Part shown: one piece after another, positions 59,381 through 64,000 of the stretch | Position numbering within the stretch: position 1 is the first letter of the stretch | How the letters are laid out: the number at the start of each line of letters is the position of its first letter | NCBI GenBank assembly: GCA_964522015.1 | Contig: CAZFST010000021.1 | Span: 1 to 64,000, forward strand | Length of the DNA: 64,000 bases | Source: QQWI01 sp964522015 | Lineage (GTDB): Bacteria; Bacillota; Clostridia; Peptostreptococcales; Acidaminobacteraceae | Direction of reading: 5' to 3' | The notes under the pieces: model-generated | What the model was told of the DNA's origin: nothing | The model's input: the letters and a program-made list of their open reading frames with translations, nothing else | Databases searched by the model: none | Position numbers and translations under genes: made by a program

Positions 59381-62300
59381 TCAGCTATTGTGAAGCCGTA
59401 AACGAATTGTCATGATCTCAAAAGGTTTAAATGGCACTTCAAAGCCAGTTTCAGTTGAGTTCAAAACGGTCAACTGATCACCTTTTAAGTCTGTCAATAC
59501 CGCGCTAGAGATGACTTTACCAGAAACCCCGATGTTGATAGGCAACAAGCCTCTCTTATTCCCCCGCTCAACTAGTCTTAGCTCTAGCTCCCCGCCGTCT
59601 AAGTGACGCAGGGATTCCAGGGTTAGATGGTCTGGAAGTGTTGCCAGATGTAGCTTTTGGGCATCAGCCAAACCATCAAACACAGTGGGTGGTTGACAAT
59701 AGCACATGGCTTGATAATGACGATTGCCATAATCCACAGGTCCAGAGAGTGGCAAAAGGGCATAGGAAAATTGATGGTAACCTTGATCGGATAACGTATT
59801 AGGCCAGGTTGGGGATTTAAGCAAACTTAACCCCAGCTTTTGTCCCTTTGCACTATAACCAAATTTATCATTGCTCATGAGCATCACCCCATAATCAGTT
59901 TCTGATAAATCTCCCCAGTGGGCTGCACACACTTCAAACATGGCTTCATTATAGCTATGATTGTGATTGGTTGGCCTATGGACATAACCACATTGGGTAT
60001 CATAGGTTGCAAAAGGAGCATGAATGTTTAAGTCAAACTCTGTTCTCAGAAGGACTTGCTGTTGGTGCCAATCCACTTCTGTTTCAAAGTCAATGCGCCC
60101 GCTGTTTTGGTAAAAATAAATCTTTTGGTAGACCCGTGAGTTTCCAAGTGTTTTTTCCACACCAATAACTCTTGCAATTGGACCATTCTCCAAGCACTTC
60201 ACTGTGACGCTTTGATCAAATTCGATTGGGTAATTCACGTAGTCCAGGTTGATATCCCAGGCATCCCAGCGAAGGGGTCTGTCCTCGTAGGCCACTAAAC
60301 GATTGCCAAAACCCGATTCACTTAAAACAGACCGGTGATGATGACGATCCCATAAGCCAATGATTTGTCCCTGCTCATCAAAAGTTACTTGATAAAACGG
60401 AGTTTCAAATTCAAGTTTTCCTGCTGCAAAATCTATGGTGTTAGTTGACGTTACTGATTGCACTGGCTGCTCACCCTCTTTTAGTTTCCCATTGGAAGGG
60501 GCTTTTGTCGGGACAAGGGCACCGGTAATCACTGACAAGGCTGGCACTTTGGAAAAATAACCACGGTACTGGCCATTGCCAATGGCCTGTAATGGGACAG
60601 ACGCAACTAGATCGGACTCAAATGCTACAACCGTTTCAGTGGCTTCAAAGGTCACAAAGCCACTAAAATCTTGGGCTGATGGGTTAAAAATCGACACGGG
60701 ATTAGTTTGGGTTTGATCACCGTGGATAAAGCGCTTTAAACTTTGCGCTACTTGAGCAGAAGCATGGTCCAATTGTTGATAAGCCTCTGTATAAACCGAT
60801 TCCACGGAGGTTCCAGGTAAGATATCGTGAAATTGATTCAGCAGTAGCATCTCCCATGGATGATCCCATTGCTTTAGTGGCTTTGCAAGCACCGCTTCAA
60901 ATATCTCGGCCACAAGCAACTGGTCTTCTAGTTTTCTGTGGCGCTGCTTGATCCCACCGTTTGTGGTATAAGTACCACGGTGGTACTCGAGGTAAAGCTC
61001 ACCCACCCAAGTTGGGAGTTTTATTGGTGCTGTATTTGAATAGGCATCAACAAAATCGCTGACACTGGACATTTGGAGTTTTGGCATACCAGGTAAGCCT
61101 ATTACCAAACGCTTTGCCGTTTCTAGCATTTCTTCTGTTGCACCTCCGCCACCATCCCCATAGCCGTAGGGCATGATCACATGGGGTTGGATGGCCTTTT
61201 GTTGGTGGCGCATCACAGAACCTAGCACTTCTGTGGCGGTCATATTGCCCTCGTAAATGGTTTTGAATTCCCCTTTATTCAAGGTTTCCATGGAAACTGT
61301 GGTGATAAACTGGGTGGGGATTTCAGTGCCATCTAGACCCTGCCACATAAAGCTGTCTGAAGGTAGCTTATTGGTATCATTCCAAGAAATTTTAGAGGTA
61401 ATAAACAGTTCGATGCCAAAGCCCTTAAGGATTTGAGGCAGAGCCGCACTGTAGCCAAAGACATCAGGGAGCCACAGGGTCCGAGATTCCCGGCCAAATT
61501 TAGCCTTGAAATAGGCTTGGCCTCTCTCAATTTGACGGATCAGGGACTCGCCCCCCGCCAAATTGCAATCCGCCTCTAAGTACATGGCACCTTCCGATTC
61601 CCATATTCCCTTGGCAGAGGCGTCTTGGACCCCCTTGAAGACCTCTGGTTGCCCAGCTTCTAGCATCTCGTACAAAACCGGCTGACTGGCCATAAAACGA
61701 TACCCTGGATAACGGGACTGAAGATCCAGGGCAGTGGCATAACTTCTTGCCACTTTTTCTTTGGTTTGTCTTAAGTCCCAGAGCCAAGCCACATCAATGT
61801 GGGTATGACCAACCCCATGAACCGTGTAGGGCAGTTGGCCCTGATCACCGTAGCACCTTGCATGGAGTATTTTTGACAATGCCTGACATGGTCCTTGCCA
61901 ATTTTGTGTGGTGTCTGAAGGAAAACGCACCTCTTGTATGGCCTCTAACAATTGCGTTTGAAGGACTAACTTAGCACCGTTACCATCTGGCATCGCAGCT
62001 ATAGCATCTTTGATTACCCTTAGGTCGTGGTAAGCATCCCAAACTGCCACGGATCGTTTCACAAGGTTGACCCTTATGGCCAAATCCCCACCCTGCATGC
62101 CCGTATAAAGATGGCAACCCACTTCAATGGTGGTCCCTTGGTATTTAGAATCGATATAAATGGTTCGGTGGTTCACATCTAACCCGCAAATCACTTGGTT
62201 GTTGACATAGGCCAATAATTGTGGATTTACCGCATCCCAATTACCTTCTCTGCCCGTACTGACTTCAAAATAATACTGGTATCCTGCTTCAAATTCTGGC

Positions 62301-62503
62301 AGCTTATAATCAAAGCCAAAAAAATAACGACTATTGGCATTTGAAAAGCGCCAAGGGAGTTTCTGGGTGCTTTCCCCTGCCTCACTTCTAGCTACTTCAT
62401 AACTACCATAATCTCCTTCAAGCACCCAAACTGTATCTACGGCCTGCACTGGCTGCTGCATGGCTGCTTTTAAGGTTAATAATGTTCTCTCTATTCTAAG
62501 CAT
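59381..62503 (-). CDS. GH38 alpha-mannosidase
   Basis: 1040 residues. Glycoside hydrolase 38 N-domain with GHTHIDVAWLWDLRQT (zinc His and Asp) and the nucleophile Asp in LWLPDVFGYSAALPQIL. Middle helical domain and C-terminal beta domains follow. No signal peptide, so cytoplasmic. Cleaves alpha-mannosides, probably from imported oligosaccharides. The start is placed at MLRIERTLL, 7 nt after GGAGG, 18 codons into the longer frame. Upstream genes suggest an uptake system. Confidence 0.93.
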   Translation of the reverse strand: MLRIERTLLTLKAAMQQPVQAVDTVWVLEGDYGSYEVARSEAGESTQKLPWRFSNANSRYFFGFDYKLPEFEAGYQYYFEVSTGREGNWDAVNPQLLAYVNNQVICGLDVNHRTIYIDSKYQGTTIEVGCHLYTGMQGGDLAIRVNLVKRSVAVWDAYHDLRVIKDAIAAMPDGNGAKLVLQTQLLEAIQEVRFPSDTTQNWQGPCQALSKILHARCYGDQGQLPYTVHGVGHTHIDVAWLWDLRQTKEKVARSYATALDLQSRYPGYRFMASQPVLYEMLEAGQPEVFKGVQDASAKGIWESEGAMYLEADCNLAGGESLIRQIERGQAYFKAKFGRESRTLWLPDVFGYSAALPQILKGFGIELFITSKISWNDTNKLPSDSFMWQGLDGTEIPTQFITTVSMETLNKGEFKTIYEGNMTATEVLGSVMRHQQKAIQPHVIMPYGYGDGGGGATEEMLETAKRLVIGLPGMPKLQMSSVSDFVDAYSNTAPIKLPTWVGELYLEYHRGTYTTNGGIKQRHRKLEDQLLVAEIFEAVLAKPLKQWDHPWEMLLLNQFHDILPGTSVESVYTEAYQQLDHASAQVAQSLKRFIHGDQTQTNPVSIFNPSAQDFSGFVTFEATETVVAFESDLVASVPLQAIGNGQYRGYFSKVPALSVITGALVPTKAPSNGKLKEGEQPVQSVTSTNTIDFAAGKLEFETPFYQVTFDEQGQIIGLWDRHHHRSVLSESGFGNRLVAYEDRPLRWDAWDINLDYVNYPIEFDQSVTVKCLENGPIARVIGVEKTLGNSRVYQKIYFYQNSGRIDFETEVDWHQQQVLLRTEFDLNIHAPFATYDTQCGYVHRPTNHNHSYNEAMFEVCAAHWGDLSETDYGVMLMSNDKFGYSAKGQKLGLSLLKSPTWPNTLSDQGYHQFSYALLPLSGPVDYGNRHYQAMCYCQPPTVFDGLADAQKLHLATLPDHLTLESLRHLDGGELELRLVERGNKRGLLPINIGVSGKVISSAVLTDLKGDQLTVLNSTETGFEVPFKPFEIMTIRLRLHNS

Positions 62504-62585
62504 TAATTGCCTCCAACACCTACTGGTACTCATTGCAAAGAAGATGAACAATCTCATGATCTTCTATGGTTGCAACTCTGCTAAC

Positions 62586-63140
62586 TTATTCTACATTAGT
62601 GATAAGGATCTGATTTTGCCCTAATTCTAAAAATACTTCCGGTAAATCTGCTGATTCTGTTACAAAAAAACTAGGTGGCTTCTTTGAGGTTTTAAGGCAA
62701 ACCTCAGCATGGGGGTATCCTGCATGCATGGTGAAAAACGATAACCGTGCATCATTCATAATGCATTCCAAGCAGATGAAATCTTCAGCAACCACACTGC
62801 CATCCTTGAATTTTGCTTCAAGGATGGCGTGCTGGTGCTTTGAAACCACTAAAATCAGTGGCGTAGCCTCTTGTGAACCCAAAAGGAGAAACTCTTCATG
62901 ACCTGGATGACTGGTAAGCCTGGTTAAATGTGACTGATTAATCGTCACATGAATAAGTTTATGGCCACCGTATTCTCGCCCAGTTGCATAACAGGTTACA
63001 ACACGGTTTGTCTCTTCACTTACCTCGTTTTGATGAGGGTTTTGAAGCGATTTGGGCAACAAGCGCTTAATGACACCAAGACCTTCTAATTCTTCCATGA
63101 TGGACTCATCCATCAATTTAGGTATTAAAGTTACAATCAT
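62586..63140 (-). CDS. Hypothetical cupin-like protein
   Basis: 184 residues, not recognised. The middle part has HPGHEEFLLLG and later FTMHAGYPHAEV, a spacing like a cupin metal site, with beta-rich predicted sequence. No signal peptide. SD AAGGGAG. It lies between the solute-binding protein and the mannosidase, so sugar sensing or isomerisation is a guess only. Confidence 0.55.
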   Translation of the reverse strand: MIVTLIPKLMDESIMEELEGLGVIKRLLPKSLQNPHQNEVSEETNRVVTCYATGREYGGHKLIHVTINQSHLTRLTSHPGHEEFLLLGSQEATPLILVVSKHQHAILEAKFKDGSVVAEDFICLECIMNDARLSFFTMHAGYPHAEVCLKTSKKPPSFFVTESADLPEVFLELGQNQILITNVE

Positions 63141-63197
63141 CGTTTCTCCCTTTTGGTTCTAGTATTTAGTCGATATTAACCACCAATTACTAGGTGA

Positions 63198-64000
63198 CTA
63201 TTTAACGTAAGCGTATAAGATCGCTTGTGAAATATTCACGATTGCGTTGCCATTATAGTTCTTCAAACGATCAGCATAGAAATCATGGATGATATTTGAG
63301 TAGAGTGGCATATCTGGCAATAATTCATTCCAATAAGTGATAAAGTCTACAAAACTTGTTTTAAAGCCTTCTTTGTCAGACCCATCTCGCTTAACCATTG
63401 CAATTGCAAGATCTTCAAGTTTTTTATCAACAAGGAAGTTTGTATTTGCGCCATTTTCAAGGGCAATTTTATCTGTTGTGTATGTGCGCTGCATATCATA
63501 CTGTGACGTGAAACCAATTGCTAAGTTAAACATGTTGTAGGTTGGCACGCCATATTTAGCATCAACACTTTTGTTTCTGCTGTAGTAATTCAAGAGTTCT
63601 GGGAAAGTCATAACAGTTTGATTGATCTTGATACCTGCTGCTGCAACATCTGGATTCTCTTTTAGTTTAACAACCAACAAGTCTGAAACAGAGTTTTGTT
63701 CAGATGAGCACCATTCAATAACTAGTGGCATTAATGTACCGTCATCCAATTTCTTATGACGAATACCCTCTTTGTATGGTTGTCCAGCGCTATCATAAAT
63801 CCAACCACCGGCTTCTAAAGATTTAATAGCAAGATCAAATCCGTATGAGTATTGATTCAACTTAGTGCTAAGCTCTTCTTTAGTTTCTTGATAAAACCAT
63901 TGACCTTCGCCAAAAGGACCATTCACAACGCCGCCAAAGCCACCAGTAAAGGTTTTTGCAAAGTCATTTCTATCAAGAAGATGTGCAATTGCATGACGGA
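63198..64000 (-). CDS. ABC transporter substrate-binding protein, family 5 (3' part)
   Basis: The frame is open to the window edge, so the N-terminus and signal peptide are missing; about 267 codons are seen. RHAIAHLLDRNDFAKTF near the edge is the SBP_bac_5 pattern (R-x-A-I-x-x-x-x-D-R), and LEAGGWIYDSAGQPYKEGIRHK continues as in oligopeptide/dipeptide-binding proteins. Family 5 also includes oligosaccharide binders; being upstream of an alpha-mannosidase makes a manno-oligosaccharide ligand possible. Confidence 0.88.
   Translation of the reverse strand, partial: RHAIAHLLDRNDFAKTFTGGFGGVVNGPFGEGQWFYQETKEELSTKLNQYSYGFDLAIKSLEAGGWIYDSAGQPYKEGIRHKKLDDGTLMPLVIEWCSSEQNSVSDLLVVKLKENPDVAAAGIKINQTVMTFPELLNYYSRNKSVDAKYGVPTYNMFNLAIGFTSQYDMQRTYTTDKIALENGANTNFLVDKKLEDLAIAMVKRDGSDKEGFKTSFVDFITYWNELLPDMPLYSNIIHDFYADRLKNYNGNAIVNISQAILYAYVK

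Noticed and set aside
1..64000. CRISPR arrays, insertion sequences, prophage, tRNA or rRNA genes
   Set aside because: No repeat-spacer pattern, no transposase or phage gene, no terminal inverted repeats with target duplication, and no tRNA or rRNA sequence was recognised on either strand.

Overview
The window reads as chromosome of a low-to-moderate GC, Gram-positive anaerobe of the Clostridia. The evidence is the Bacillus/Clostridia-type gene order in several blocks, an alaS T-box leader, a CGAAC-N4-GTTC SOS box, RNase Y and RNase J, Spo0A and SpoVS, an S-layer-homology protein, and ferredoxin-type and rubrerythrin-like proteins. A non-sporulating relative of Fusibacter/Acidaminobacter is a guess from gene content, not a demonstrated identity. 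Every gene I can support is on the minus strand, so the window is read from high to low coordinates.

Layout in transcription order (right to left). (1) 64000-59381: sugar-utilisation genes, with the 3' part of a family-5 ABC solute-binding protein, a cupin-like protein and a GH38 alpha-mannosidase. (2) 59197-48131: housekeeping block with T-box/alaS, ireB, a ferredoxin-tailed aldo/keto reductase, ruvX, DUF1292, fur, rnj, a lipoprotein MltG, trmR, a U32 tRNA hydroxylase and udk. (3) 47964-30621: a type IV pilus locus (pilD, pilB, pilT, pilC, pilA, a PilX-like pilin, a vWA modular pilin, a large LamG/Ig-like modular pilin, a second pilT, pilM, pilN, a PilO with an extra jelly-roll-like domain, an SLH protein, a second short prepilin peptidase, comFB). 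A structured leader with an intrinsic terminator precedes it. (4) 30556-18085: efp, a CD1247-type zinc-ribbon protein, asp23, nusB, a TsaD paralogue, folD, xseA/B, ispA, a YuiD-type protein, dxs, tlyA, argR, recN, spo0A. (5) 18064-9534: a diguanylate cyclase, a XerD-like recombinase with altered active site, deoB, two PNP paralogues, pdp, a ferritin-like protein, scpA, scpB. (6) 9562-1: ftsK/spoIIIE, rimO, pgsA, cinA, recA, a probable structured RNA, rny, spoVS and the start of an unidentified gene.

Three themes stand out. First, the spore genes normally found at several of these positions (spoIIIAA-AH, spoIVB, spoIIM, dacF-spoIIA) are absent while flanking order is kept, yet spo0A and spoVS remain; this suggests loss of endospore formation with Spo0A kept for another role. 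Second, the pilus locus encodes a surface-adhesion machine with two modular tip-type pilins, two retraction ATPases and two prepilin peptidases. Its extension ATPase carries an MshEN-type N-terminus that can bind c-di-GMP, and a GGDEF enzyme lies elsewhere in the window. Third, several RNA or operator elements can be read directly: a pseudoknot-plus-terminator leader before the pilus operon, a promoter-to-terminator structured RNA before rny, a two-hairpin switch between pilA and the minor pilins, twin dyads before rnj, and probable ArgR, Fur and LexA sites at argR, fur and recA.
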